Origin: Bacteroides sp.
GTDB taxonomy: Bacteria; Bacteroidota; Bacteroidia; Bacteroidales; Bacteroidaceae
Length of the DNA: 45,976 nucleotides
Direction: 5' to 3'
Assembly: GCA_015060705.1 (NCBI GenBank)
Contig: SUXY01000020.1
Coordinates: 1 to 45,976 of the forward strand
The notes under the pieces were generated by a model that worked only from the letters and a program-made list of their open reading frames with translations, was not told the DNA's origin and searched no databases. Shown piece after piece: positions 26,375 through 33,046 of the stretch. How positions within the stretch are numbered: the stretch's first letter is position 1; each line of letters opens with the position of its first letter. The translations under genes were made by a program, and so were the position numbers.

Positions 26375-26406
26375 CAAAGTTAGAGAATTTATACGTAATA
26401 CACAAA
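26375..26406 (-). promoter_or_regulatory. Promoter of the GH92 operon
   Basis: On the minus strand, TTTG (26403-26406), 20 bases, and TAACTTTG (26375-26382) match the Bacteroidetes consensus. The start codon is 37 bases downstream. Confidence 0.7.
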
Positions 26407-26425
26407 AAAAACAGTAATTTAGCCG

Positions 26426-27211
26426 ATGAAAAGAAATAAACAATCTATGAAAGAAGGCATATTCAACCGTACAGCACTTTTATTGGGCGAAGAAACGACC
26501 CTGTCCATTGCCAAAAAGCGAGTTATCCTCTTCGGTGTGGGAGGGGTAGGAAGCTGGTGCGCAGAGAGTTTGATCCGTTCCGGCATCCATCACTTGACCA
26601 TTGTGGATTCCGACTGCGTATGTGCTACCAACATCAACCGTCAACTGATAGCAACCACCGAAACTATTGGTCAACCCAAAGTGGAGGTATTGAAACAACG
26701 CCTCCTCTCCATCAATCCAGCAGCTGAAATCAATGCCCTTCAACAAGTGTATTGTGCAGAGACAGCCGATTCCTTCCACATCGAGACGTATGATTATATC
26801 CTTGATGCAATAGACAGTCTGGAAAACAAAGCCTTGCTGATTCGCCGGGCATGCGAAACCTCCGGCACGTTTTTTGCGTCCATGGGTGCCGCCCTCAAAA
26901 TGGATCCGTTGAAGATAGACATTGCCGAATTTTGGAAGGTAAAGGGCTGCCCGTTAGCGAAAGCGCTTCGACAGAAGTTCAAGAAAAACAAGCTTTTCCC
27001 TAGTAAGAAATTCAAGTGCGTATATAGCGAAGAATTACTAGAAAACAAAGGCAAGGATACGTTCCAAGAAACCACCGATGCACTTCCAGAACACGATTGG
27101 CATACAGCGAAGGTACACACCAACGGCACTATAGCTCACACAACGGCCATCTTCGGATTCATGTTGGCCGGGCTCGTCATTCAGGACATCATTCAGAAAG
27201 AAGAGGCGTAA
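26426..27211 (+). CDS. tcdA: tRNA threonylcarbamoyladenosine dehydratase
   Basis: A 261-residue member of the ThiF/E1-like ATP-dependent family, TcdA (CsdL), which cyclises t6A37 of ANN-decoding tRNAs to ct6A. The N-terminus FNRTALLLGEETTLSIAKKR precedes the Rossmann motif VILFGVGGVGSWCAESLIRSG. The ATP-site VDSDCVCATNINRQ and DAIDSLENKALLI are typical. ATG 26426 is used, but the in-frame ATG 26447 (MKEGIFNRT) is equally plausible. It stands just before two tRNA genes. Confidence 0.92.
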   Translation: MKRNKQSMKEGIFNRTALLLGEETTLSIAKKRVILFGVGGVGSWCAESLIRSGIHHLTIVDSDCVCATNINRQLIATTETIGQPKVEVLKQRLLSINPAAEINALQQVYCAETADSFHIETYDYILDAIDSLENKALLIRRACETSGTFFASMGAALKMDPLKIDIAEFWKVKGCPLAKALRQKFKKNKLFPSKKFKCVYSEELLENKGKDTFQETTDALPEHDWHTAKVHTNGTIAHTTAIFGFMLAGLVIQDIIQKEEA

Positions 27212-27223
27212 AAAACGCCTCTT
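27201..27223 (+). terminator. Hairpin overlapping the tcdA stop
   Basis: AAGAGGCGT (27201-27209) pairs with ACGCCTCTT (27215-27223). The stop codon lies within it. No T-run follows, so it may be a weak terminator or just an mRNA 3' stem. Confidence 0.5.
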
Positions 27224-27245
27224 GAAACAAAAATTTACGAAAAAG

Positions 27246-27277
27246 TTTGGTGGTTTAGAAAATAGTCTCTACATTTG
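27246..27277 (+). promoter_or_regulatory. Promoter of the tRNA-Phe/tRNA-Pro unit
   Basis: TTTG (27246-27249), 20 bases, TACATTTG (27270-27277) is an excellent consensus match, 17 bases before tRNA-Phe. Confidence 0.8.
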
Positions 27278-27294
27278 CACCCGCAAACAAGCAA

Positions 27295-27367
27295 GGTGCC
27301 ATAGCTCAGTTGGTAGAGCAAAGGACTGAAAATCCTTGTGTCCCCGGTTCGATTCCTGGTGGCACCA
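27295..27367 (+). tRNA. tRNA-Phe (GAA)
   Basis: A 73-base cloverleaf. Acceptor GGTGCCA pairs with TGGCACC, discriminator A; T8, A9, D-stem GCTC; anticodon loop CTGAAAA with GAA; T-arm GGTTCGATTC. The CCA tail is not encoded. Confidence 0.97.
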
Positions 27368-27381
27368 CTTGCGAAAGCAAT

Positions 27382-27454
27382 CGGAAAGTAGCGCAGTTGG
27401 TAGCGCACTACGTTCGGGACGTAGGGGTCGGGCGTTCGAGTCGCCTCTTTCCGA
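27382..27454 (+). tRNA. tRNA-Pro (CGG)
   Basis: A 73-base cloverleaf. Acceptor CGGAAAG pairs with CTTTCCG, discriminator A; D-arm GCGCAGTTGGTAGCGC; anticodon stem CTACG/CGTAG with loop TTCGGGA and anticodon CGG; T-arm with GTTCGAGTC. CCA is not encoded. Its 3' end is the integration site of the element to the right, which leaves the tRNA intact. Confidence 0.96.
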
Positions 27455-28985
27455 CACAAGGCGACAATCGAATAATTTCGGTTGTCGCTTTTGTTTTTTC
27501 TTCTTCGTAACTTGCTGATAATCTACGGAATATCTTGAATACTTCATTCTCATTTTCTGTTCGATAATCGTCATTTTCCTTATCAAACAAAACACCCGCT
27601 GGAAACATCAATTTCTGTAAACTTTGACGGTTTTCAAAGTTACCGCTATTCCATAAAGTACCTAATTTACAAGACATTGCAACTGCTTCATCAATGTATT
27701 TACTCATGTTCGATAAGTTTTTGTTGGCTTCTTCCAACCCTCTACTAATTTCTGCCATTTCAGCAGTCAAATGCTTCAAAGTAGTCTGGTAAACCTCATC
27801 ACTGATTTCTCCTAACCCATAACGGACTTGTACCCTTTCCAACTTCTGTTTACACTCCGTTTGGCGTTTTAAGAGCATCCTGCGAGTTTCATCCTTCATA
27901 TCATTATTATCCTTGAAAACCTTTCTAAGTACGTCTATGAGCACAGGAATGAGTTCCTGAGGTATCTTATACCCATTCAACAACTCCGTATATTTTTGGT
28001 GCATCTTATCGGTACTATGATTGCTCTTGCATCCCTTTTTGTTACACTTGTAATAATTACGACCTCTTGCTTTCACGGTATATCCCGTAAGATAACCTCC
28101 ACAATCCGAACATATAACATGACGTTTCAAAGGAAATTCATCCGTAACTTCCCTATGCTCATAACCAGCATTTGAAAGACCATTTACTTTATTAAATATA
28201 TCCTCATCAATCAATGGCTCATGTTTACCTTTGATTATCTCATCACCTAAAAGACTATGTTTGATATAGCCACAATAGAAAATGTTCTGCAAAATTTTGT
28301 TTAGATGCTTACGGTCAACATCCAGCCCTAAAGCCTTCAACCTATCCACTATGGCAATATCCCCCAATCCTTCGTTTGCTTTCCATAAAAAAGCATTCCT
28401 TAACTTTTTGCCGTCTTCATTGACGGTAATGATATGTTCACGACCAACCTTCTTACGGTCATAACCTAATGGGACTTGCCCGAACCAATATCCCTTCTTC
28501 AAGCATTCCCTCATACCTGTAACACACTTATCCCTACGCAAATCATTCTCAAACTGATTGAACAAGAATAGAATGTTTTCCATAAATGTACCAGCTGCAC
28601 TATCTGGGTCAGTGGCTTGGGTTGCTGATATAACATAAATACCCTTGGTCTTCAAATATGCCTTTGTCATGATGGCTTCTGAACCAGCACGACTGAAACG
28701 GTCAAATGAGTACACCAAAATGATGTTGATTTCTTTATCTCTTGCAACCTCGGCAATCATTTCACGATACATCTTACCTTCCGTCTTTGCACTCTCATGA
28801 GTGCCACCAAATTCTTTTTTGATAGTGATACCATGACGTTCAGCGTATTCTCTACAAATACGCTGTTGGTTCTCTAAACTGCAATTATTTCTTTCTTGCT
28901 TTTCAGTGCTTACTCTTGTCCAAAGAGCAGCGACCTTATTTTCTAACTTTGAAAATTCTGTTACTTTTACCTTCTTTTTCTTCAT
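27408..28985 (-). CDS. Large serine recombinase (integrase)
   Basis: A 525-residue site-specific integrase. The catalytic domain begins VAALWTRVSTEKQERNNCSL with nucleophile Ser26, and contains YSFDRFSRAGSE. The Recombinase domain follows (about 175-270). The zinc ribbon has CSDCGGYL and CNKKGCKS, and a long coiled coil runs over about 365-440. The reading frame does not stop inside the element: its last 15 or so residues (KRRLERPTPTSRT) are the complement of tRNA-Pro and the stop lies at 27408 in the tRNA. The natural end before integration would therefore differ. It lies at the element end, as expected of an integrase. Confidence 0.93.
   Translation of the reverse strand: MKKKKVKVTEFSKLENKVAALWTRVSTEKQERNNCSLENQQRICREYAERHGITIKKEFGGTHESAKTEGKMYREMIAEVARDKEINIILVYSFDRFSRAGSEAIMTKAYLKTKGIYVISATQATDPDSAAGTFMENILFLFNQFENDLRRDKCVTGMRECLKKGYWFGQVPLGYDRKKVGREHIITVNEDGKKLRNAFLWKANEGLGDIAIVDRLKALGLDVDRKHLNKILQNIFYCGYIKHSLLGDEIIKGKHEPLIDEDIFNKVNGLSNAGYEHREVTDEFPLKRHVICSDCGGYLTGYTVKARGRNYYKCNKKGCKSNHSTDKMHQKYTELLNGYKIPQELIPVLIDVLRKVFKDNNDMKDETRRMLLKRQTECKQKLERVQVRYGLGEISDEVYQTTLKHLTAEMAEISRGLEEANKNLSNMSKYIDEAVAMSCKLGTLWNSGNFENRQSLQKLMFPAGVLFDKENDDYRTENENEVFKIFRRLSASYEEEKTKATTEIIRLSPCVGKRRLERPTPTSRT
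27452..27456. repeat. Putative left attachment site (attL) core
   Basis: The bases CGACA at the 3' end of tRNA-Pro recur at 32995-32999. This short identity fits the small crossover core of large serine recombinases but could be chance. Confidence 0.45.
27463..27497 (+). terminator. Element-supplied terminator after tRNA-Pro
   Basis: GCGACAATCGAA pairs with TTCGGTTGTCGC (one T-G pair) around TAAT and is followed by TTTTGTTTTTTC. It now terminates the tRNA transcript in place of the presumed original terminator, which lies at 33000. Confidence 0.8.
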
Positions 28986-29000
28986 GAGATTAAAATTTTA

Positions 29001-29135
29001 TTATTCCTTATTATTATAAATGATTGTACCTATTGAATACATGAACTCCAACACTTGTTTTTGTTCTTCTTGGCTTGTTATGCCTAATTGATTGAATACT
29101 TCTTCATACGACTTTAATTCCTCTTCACTAAACAT
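29001..29135 (-). CDS. Small acidic protein upstream of the integrase
   Basis: A 44-residue frame, MFSEEELKSYEEVFNQLGIT followed by about 24 more residues, ends 15 bp before the integrase start and is on the same strand. The composition is helical, charged and Bacteroidetes-like. Position directly before a large serine recombinase suggests co-expression and a helper role, such as a directionality factor. That is speculative. Confidence 0.5.
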   Translation of the reverse strand: MFSEEELKSYEEVFNQLGITSQEEQKQVLEFMYSIGTIIYNNKE

Positions 29136-29304
29136 TCAACATAAAATTTCCGTGTGCCACGCTTGGCACTTATTTTTGGTATTTGATAGCCAGCTCAGCA
29201 ATGGTAAACCGATTGTCGGCAAATACCCGACCATTGCCTTTCGTGTTTGCAATAAACCTACTTCTTCAAAGAGTGGCTAAAACTGAACTATATTTCAGTT
29301 TTTA
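29136..29304. other. Non-coding stretch with hairpins
   Basis: No convincing gene. It holds TGCCA-CGCT-TGGCA near 29155, an imperfect stem GCAATGGT/ACCATTGC around 29200-29237, and the stem AAAACTGAA/TTCAGTTTT (29279-29302) followed by T's, which is terminator-like. A minus-strand run reading FIANTKGNGRVFADNRFTIA (about 29170-29265) looks protein-like but has no clear start. Confidence 0.5.
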
Positions 29305-29475
29305 CTATATCATATTATATATAATATCATCGATTTTATATTTCGTTTTTTTGATAAATCCCGTATCAATTTGTGATATAACCCGATTGCTCGCAAATAT
29401 CATTTTTTCTCCGTCTGTCGCTGGGCTTCCCGTCACCTCTATTTTGCGACCTCCGTTGTTCAGTAAGTCAGACAC
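29305..29475 (-). CDS. Possible small protein, GTG start
   Basis: A 56-residue frame (MSDLLNNGGRKIEVTGSPAT, then GEKMIFASNRVISQIDTGFI) lies 47 bp downstream of the small resolvase, on the same strand. It begins at GTG directly after a stop codon and no ATG is available. The sequence looks protein-like with no membrane segment, but there is no recognisable family. It could also be the tail of a broken gene. Confidence 0.35.
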   Translation of the reverse strand: MSDLLNNGGRKIEVTGSPATDGEKMIFASNRVISQIDTGFIKKTKYKIDDIIYNMI

Positions 29476-29522
29476 CTAATGTGATATGTTCAAATATACC
29501 AAAAAGAATTTACAAAACAAAA

Positions 29523-30143
29523 TCAGATAAGAGCCTTGCATTTCCGAATCGTGTTGATAGATGTACCCGTAATCTTAGAAATGTTCCGTAATGAATACCC
29601 CTTTTTGAGCAACTTGATTTCTTCGGTGTACTGCTCTTTCATGTCCGATTCAGACTTCTGATAACCAGCTTTACGACCAACCTTGCCACCATTAGCCCGA
29701 AAATTCTTGTAACCGCTTTCCACTCTTTCCCGAATAGTCTTCCGTTCCATTCGTGCAACCTCTGCCAAAATGGTTATCAAGAATTGGCTCATTGCATTAA
29801 CCATACCTTCCTTAGTCAATGTCTCGATATTGTAGTTTTGGATAAACAATGAAATGCCCTTACCATTCAGCATCTCGATAACTTCAAGAACTTGCAAGGT
29901 ATCACGACCCAAACGGCTCAACTCCGTCACTAATACCTTATCTATATGGTTAGCCTCAACATAGTTTATCATATTCAGAAGTTCGGTACGTTCTGTATTT
30001 GCCTTTGCTCCCGAAATCTTTTCGGCAAACACAGCCTCGACACTCCAACCATTACCCTTGGCTAATGCTGTCAGTTCATTTACTTGTCTATCGTATTCCT
30101 GAACACTTGTTGAAACTCTTGCGAAAATTACCGTCTTTATCAT
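29523..30143 (-). CDS. Small serine recombinase (resolvase/invertase)
   Basis: A 206-residue resolvase/invertase. The start is ATG 30143 (MIKTVIFARVSTSVQEYDRQ), giving nucleophile Ser11 in ARVSTS. The catalytic core continues with KISGAKANTERTEL and VTELSRLGRDTLQVLE, and the long dimerisation helix carries EVARMERKTIRERVESGYKN. The C-terminal helix-turn-helix is GYSLRNISKITGTSINTIRK. Such enzymes resolve multimers or invert DNA segments. It belongs to the element and could keep it stable. Whether it also acts on an invertible promoter elsewhere is open. Confidence 0.93.
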   Translation of the reverse strand: MIKTVIFARVSTSVQEYDRQVNELTALAKGNGWSVEAVFAEKISGAKANTERTELLNMINYVEANHIDKVLVTELSRLGRDTLQVLEVIEMLNGKGISLFIQNYNIETLTKEGMVNAMSQFLITILAEVARMERKTIRERVESGYKNFRANGGKVGRKAGYQKSESDMKEQYTEEIKLLKKGYSLRNISKITGTSINTIRKCKALI

Positions 30144-30240
30144 AATTGATTTATATATCATTTAATCCACCACAAATATACATAAACAGGAATTATCCTG
30201 CAAATCTGGATTGATTAAAATATAAATGATTGATAAAATA

Positions 30241-30271
30241 TTTGATAATTAAAACAAAATCATTAGTTTTG
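30241..30271 (+). promoter_or_regulatory. Promoter of the XRE-membrane protein operon
   Basis: TTTG (30241-30244), 19 bases, TAGTTTTG (30264-30271) matches the Bacteroidetes consensus. The start codon at 30289 follows after only 17 bases, so the leader is very short. Confidence 0.75.
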
Positions 30272-30288
30272 TATCAAAGAATGGATTT

Positions 30289-30573
30289 ATGGAGAAAGTA
30301 TTAGCAGAAAACGTAAAGAGACTATGTAAGGAGCAAAAGAAGCAACTGAAAGACCTTGCTTCTGAAATGGGTGTTGACCCTGCAAGCCTGAACCGTGCAA
30401 TGTACGGAAACGCCCGACTTGATACCATTGAAAAGATGGCTACCGCTTTGGGTGTATCTATCAAAAGCCTGTTCGACCCAATAGACGATGAAACGGTAGA
30501 AGGCTACATCAAGATAAAAGGGAAAATCTATCAGTTTAATAGTAGAGAGGAACTAAATAAATTGTTATTATGA
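30289..30573 (+). CDS. XRE-family transcriptional regulator
   Basis: A 94-residue helix-turn-helix protein. The HTH_3 domain covers about residues 5-62 (KDLASEMGVDPASLNRAMYG, DTIEKMATALGVSIKSLF), followed by a short tail VEGYIKIKGKIYQFNSREEL that recurs in Bacteroidales XRE proteins as I recall it. Its stop codon overlaps the start of the next gene by 4 bp (ATGA), so the two are translationally coupled. It most likely controls its own promoter and the cargo genes, or the switch of the element between states. Confidence 0.9.
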   Translation: MEKVLAENVKRLCKEQKKQLKDLASEMGVDPASLNRAMYGNARLDTIEKMATALGVSIKSLFDPIDDETVEGYIKIKGKIYQFNSREELNKLLL

Positions 30574-31109
30574 GAAAAATAAAATGTCCATTTTGTGGAG
30601 AAGAGCAGCCTCTTGATGAATCTCATCATTATATAAAAAAAATTATATTAATTTTCATTTGTATATTATTGGCTGGAATACTTTATTATGCACTTATCTT
30701 TTCTATTTTATTTTTCGGATTGGCAATAATGATGATTGTTGATATTAGAAAAAAAGAGCAACATTGTATTAAATGTCAAAAATTAATAGAAAATCCAGAA
30801 AAATATATAACAAAAAATGACACCAAAACAATAGGGTATTTACATTGTGATATTGGGCAGACACTCAACCTCTTAGCAATGGGAGAATTATTAAAGGCTG
30901 TATCAGAAAATGACATAAAGGCTTTTTTAGTGGCTTTCAACAAAATAACATTTAATAATTTACCTAATCATAAAAAAGATTCTTTTATAACTTCTAAGTT
31001 AGAAAAACGGCCATCAATTATGAGATTCAAATCATTTAGTTCTTATACATTTGAAACTCACTATTATTCTATAATCATTGATGAAGGAAATAATATAACC
31101 TTCGATTAA
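30570..31109 (+). CDS. Membrane protein with split zinc ribbon, unknown function
   Basis: A 179-residue protein, not recognised. The N-terminus has CPFC (Cys6, Cys9) and a second pair CIKC at Cys66 and Cys69; between them lie two predicted membrane helices (about 24-42 and 44-57). A zinc site may thus be built from two cytoplasmic segments joined by a membrane hairpin. The rest (70-179) is predicted soluble and cytoplasmic. It overlaps the XRE gene by 4 bp and is strongly AT-rich compared with host genes. Possible roles include defence or superinfection exclusion, but none is shown. Confidence 0.75.
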   Translation: MRKIKCPFCGEEQPLDESHHYIKKIILIFICILLAGILYYALIFSILFFGLAIMMIVDIRKKEQHCIKCQKLIENPEKYITKNDTKTIGYLHCDIGQTLNLLAMGELLKAVSENDIKAFLVAFNKITFNNLPNHKKDSFITSKLEKRPSIMRFKSFSSYTFETHYYSIIIDEGNNITFD

Positions 31110-31136
31110 AAAATAAAAAAACATAACAGTAAAAAA

Positions 31137-31439
31137 ATGAGCTATTTAATGAATTGGCTATCAAATGTTATTGGATTACCTTTTTTTATTGTAATTCCTT
31201 TAGCTCTCTTCGCCTTCATTCTTTGTTATATAATATTAGAGGAAATATACAACAAGATTGACAAATGTATGGGAAATTGTAAATTGAGAGAACAATGGAA
31301 GTTTTTCAAAGGAATATCGTTATTTGTCCTTTGCATTTCGTTGCTAGTTGTATTGATAACTAGTAACATTAAATCCTGCATAGATAACGTCAACATTAAT
31401 AATAATGAAGAACCATACATTAGAGGACATGGACATTAA
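31137..31439 (+). CDS. Small two-helix membrane protein
   Basis: A 100-residue protein with membrane helices at about 12-34 (FFIVIPLALFAFILCYIILE) and 58-75 (ISLFVLCISLLVVLI). It has a cysteine-containing loop (KCMGNCK) between them and a hydrophilic tail ending RGHGH. No family recognised. It is the third gene of the operon that starts at 30289 and is followed by a terminator. Such proteins are common cargo in small elements. Confidence 0.7.
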   Translation: MSYLMNWLSNVIGLPFFIVIPLALFAFILCYIILEEIYNKIDKCMGNCKLREQWKFFKGISLFVLCISLLVVLITSNIKSCIDNVNINNNEEPYIRGHGH

Positions 31440-31467
31440 AATCTTTTAGATTAAACTGAAACAAAAT

Positions 31468-31520
31468 AATGTATCATTATAGTCTTTTTATTTGATTATA
31501 ATGATACATTTTAATTTTGA
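31468..31520. terminator. Terminator between convergent element genes
   Basis: A perfect 14-bp stem, AATGTATCATTATA (31468-31481) with TATAATGATACATT (31497-31510), followed by TTAATTTTGA. It is AT-rich and separates the plus-strand cargo operon from the minus-strand rep gene. Confidence 0.8.
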
Positions 31521-31581
31521 TACAAACATCATAGTTTCTAACGACTTATGAAGAAAACATCATATCTCATAGAGGTGGTTG

Positions 31582-32485
31582 TTATAACTCTACGAAACCG
31601 AAAATGACTATCGGATTTGTGCAGCCGTTCCGGCCGCACAAATCCTCCCAAGTGATACGGTTATTACCTTTCTCAAAGCGGATAACACTATTCAAATGGT
31701 GATAGAACATATCTTCCAAAAGAGCCTCATCAATCATATAGTAGTTGAAGAACAGCCCTCGACTATCCAAATAATCCTTAACCTCTTGGTTGTTCAAATG
31801 AACTTCGGTACGATATAATTTCTTAGGATTGCCATAGTAGTTGAGAATGTAATCTTTACCCGAACTATTTTGCACCTCTGCCACCTTATCGTATGTGGTT
31901 ATGGTTACACCACGACTTTTGTCTTTGATAGCATTTTTCTGTTTGATATTGACGGTCATGTATTTGTCGGTTTTGTTGAGGCTACCGCTTGTCGTATATG
32001 TGATTTCAGGTCTATCCTCATCACGGTCTTTTATTCTCTTGCCATTCAAAATGGTTGTTACGGTTTTATCCTTTATCAGTTGACGAACCGATTTCCCGAC
32101 ATTGAAAGGAGTGTCCTTGCAAAGGTCTAAGGTTGTTATGTTGTGAGGTTCTAAACCCAACTTGGTAGCGATAAATCCTAAATGGTATTGGTCATTGGTG
32201 TACAATGTCTGATTGTTGAGGCTTATCCATACTTTCGGATTTCCGTTCTCGTGAAGGTTATCTGCTTCTGTCTTTTGACTGATATTGAACTTCAACTGAC
32301 CGAACTCTACTTCCGTATCATTATCCATATAGGTAATGGTATAAACATTGTCATAATACCTACCCTCAACACGGATTAGCTGAAACTCATCAAGGTCATA
32401 CATCTCACCGAAAATTCAGTGAAGAAAGACGGTCATAGTGATAACGGTTTTCCACCTCGAAGCAAACCGTCAAAGCATCAATCAT
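31582..32485 (-). pseudogene. Rolling-circle replication initiator (Rep_trans/phage-X-like), frameshifted
   Basis: The main frame from ATG 32403 is 273 residues: YDLDEFQLIRVEGRYYDNVY, ITTLDLCKDTPFNVGKSVRQ, TITTYDKVAEVQNSSG, and KKLYRTEVHLNNQEVKDYL. The pattern of ITxLDLxxD, TYDKxxE and YRTEVHL suggests a Rep_trans or phage-X type initiator. Upstream, frame MIDALTVCFEVENRYHYDRL (ATG 32485) supplies the missing N-terminus, ending at TGA 32405-32407. One T in the run of four T's at 32411-32414 (minus strand AATTTTCGG) breaks the frame; three T's would give LNFGEMYDLDEF uninterrupted over about 300 residues. It could be a pseudogene, a programmed frameshift, or re-initiation at ATG 32403 (the stop and ATG are 1 base apart). 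Confidence 0.65.
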
Positions 32486-32495
32486 TACTTTTCTT

Positions 32496-32690
32496 TTACA
32501 TACTCGTTTCATTGCTTGCATCATTTTTACTTTCGTAATTTTCATCGGTTGGCTTATAGGGTATAGTCTTCCAATAAGCTTTCATGCTATCACTGATAGC
32601 TTGTTTATGGCTGTCGGTCATTGAACGACCTTTGAGCCTTTGGCTGATGCGTTGCTTTGTTGCATCATTCATGTTTCTGTATAATCTCAT
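32496..32690 (-). CDS. Small NUMOD3-like protein upstream of rep
   Basis: A 64-residue protein with MRLYRNMNDATKQRISQRLK and GRSMTDSHKQAISDSMKAYW. The pattern K-x-R-I-S-x-x-L-K-G-R followed by H-K-x-A-I-S resembles NUMOD3 DNA-binding repeats. It ends 10 bp before the rep start and is on the same strand, so the two form a unit. A role in recognising the replication origin is a reasonable guess, not shown. Confidence 0.65.
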   Translation of the reverse strand: MRLYRNMNDATKQRISQRLKGRSMTDSHKQAISDSMKAYWKTIPYKPTDENYESKNDASNETSM

Positions 32691-32994
32691 AAATGTTATA
32701 TTATTTATATCTATAAATAGTTAGTTAAGTTAAAAAAGTAGGTATAGTAAAGAATAAAATTTTCAGTTCATATAGCTGGAGAAAAAGAAAAAACCGTTTT
32801 TATCCTACTATACGAACCGAAATAAAAATTACTCATACAAGATACCTACACAAACACCCCTCCAATGGGGTACAAGGCAGGTTCCCCAAATATGGCTTAT
32901 ACCACCCTTGTCAGATTGATATGAAAACACTCTATATAGTCGTGTATTTTCTGTAAATCCGCTATAAACTTGTTCGATAATTTGTAAGGGTATT
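32691..32994. other. AT-rich non-coding end of the element
   Basis: No gene. The region lies upstream of the rep unit and contains CCCC-TCCAAT-GGGG (about 32866-32879), GGTTCCCC, and an imperfect repeat TTGTTCGATA/TATTCGACAA (32970-33000) at the element edge. These suit an origin and attachment-site arms, but none can be proven. Confidence 0.4.
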
Positions 32995-32999
32995 CGACA
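32995..32999. repeat. Putative right attachment site (attR) core
   Basis: CGACA, the counterpart of 27452-27456, is followed by AAAAGGAAG, which opens a terminator hairpin. This places the presumed old flank of tRNA-Pro at 33000. Confidence 0.45.
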
Positions 33000-33032
33000 A
33001 AAAGGAAGTCTTTAAAAGGCTTCCTTTTTTTT
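33000..33032. terminator. Bidirectional terminator, probably the original tRNA-Pro terminator
   Basis: AAAAGGAAGTCTT pairs with AAGGCTTCCTTTT (one G-T pair) and is followed by T's on the plus strand and by TTTTT on the minus strand. It can end the sialic acid operon on the minus strand and, before insertion, the tRNA transcript. Confidence 0.8.
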
Positions 33033-33046
33033 GCTTTATCCCTTAA

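Larger units (their letters stand above)
27457..32999. mobile_element. Integrated mobile element (about 5.5 kb) at tRNA-Pro
   Basis: The segment begins exactly after tRNA-Pro and contains a large serine recombinase, a small resolvase/invertase, an XRE regulator, two membrane proteins, a NUMOD3-like small protein and a rolling-circle Rep-like gene. No host-like metabolic gene is present and the 30.2-33 kb part is clearly AT-richer than the flanks. The proposed ends share CGACA. Immediately beyond the right end lies a strong bidirectional terminator that would suit the original tRNA-Pro / sialic acid operon junction. No conjugation genes, capsid genes or Zot ATPase are visible, so it is best described as an integrative (possibly mobilizable) element of uncertain class. 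The exact ends are inferred. Confidence 0.75.

Noticed and set aside
27310-27518. Two short plus-strand frames across the tRNA genes.
   Set aside because: They only translate tRNA-Phe and tRNA-Pro, which have complete cloverleaf structures.
29523-30143. The small resolvase as the known B. fragilis promoter invertase Mpi acting on the sialic acid promoter.
   Set aside because: It is in the same broad family, but nothing in the sequence links its specificity to the 18-bp repeats, and it lies in a separate mobile element.
30289-31439. A toxin-antitoxin pair made of the XRE protein and the next gene.
   Set aside because: The second protein is a 179-residue membrane and zinc-ribbon protein with no toxin family features; only the XRE part is compatible.
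27457-32999. The element as an inovirus-type prophage.
   Set aside because: The Rep-like and small membrane proteins would fit, but no Zot/pI ATPase or coat-protein-like small gene was found.
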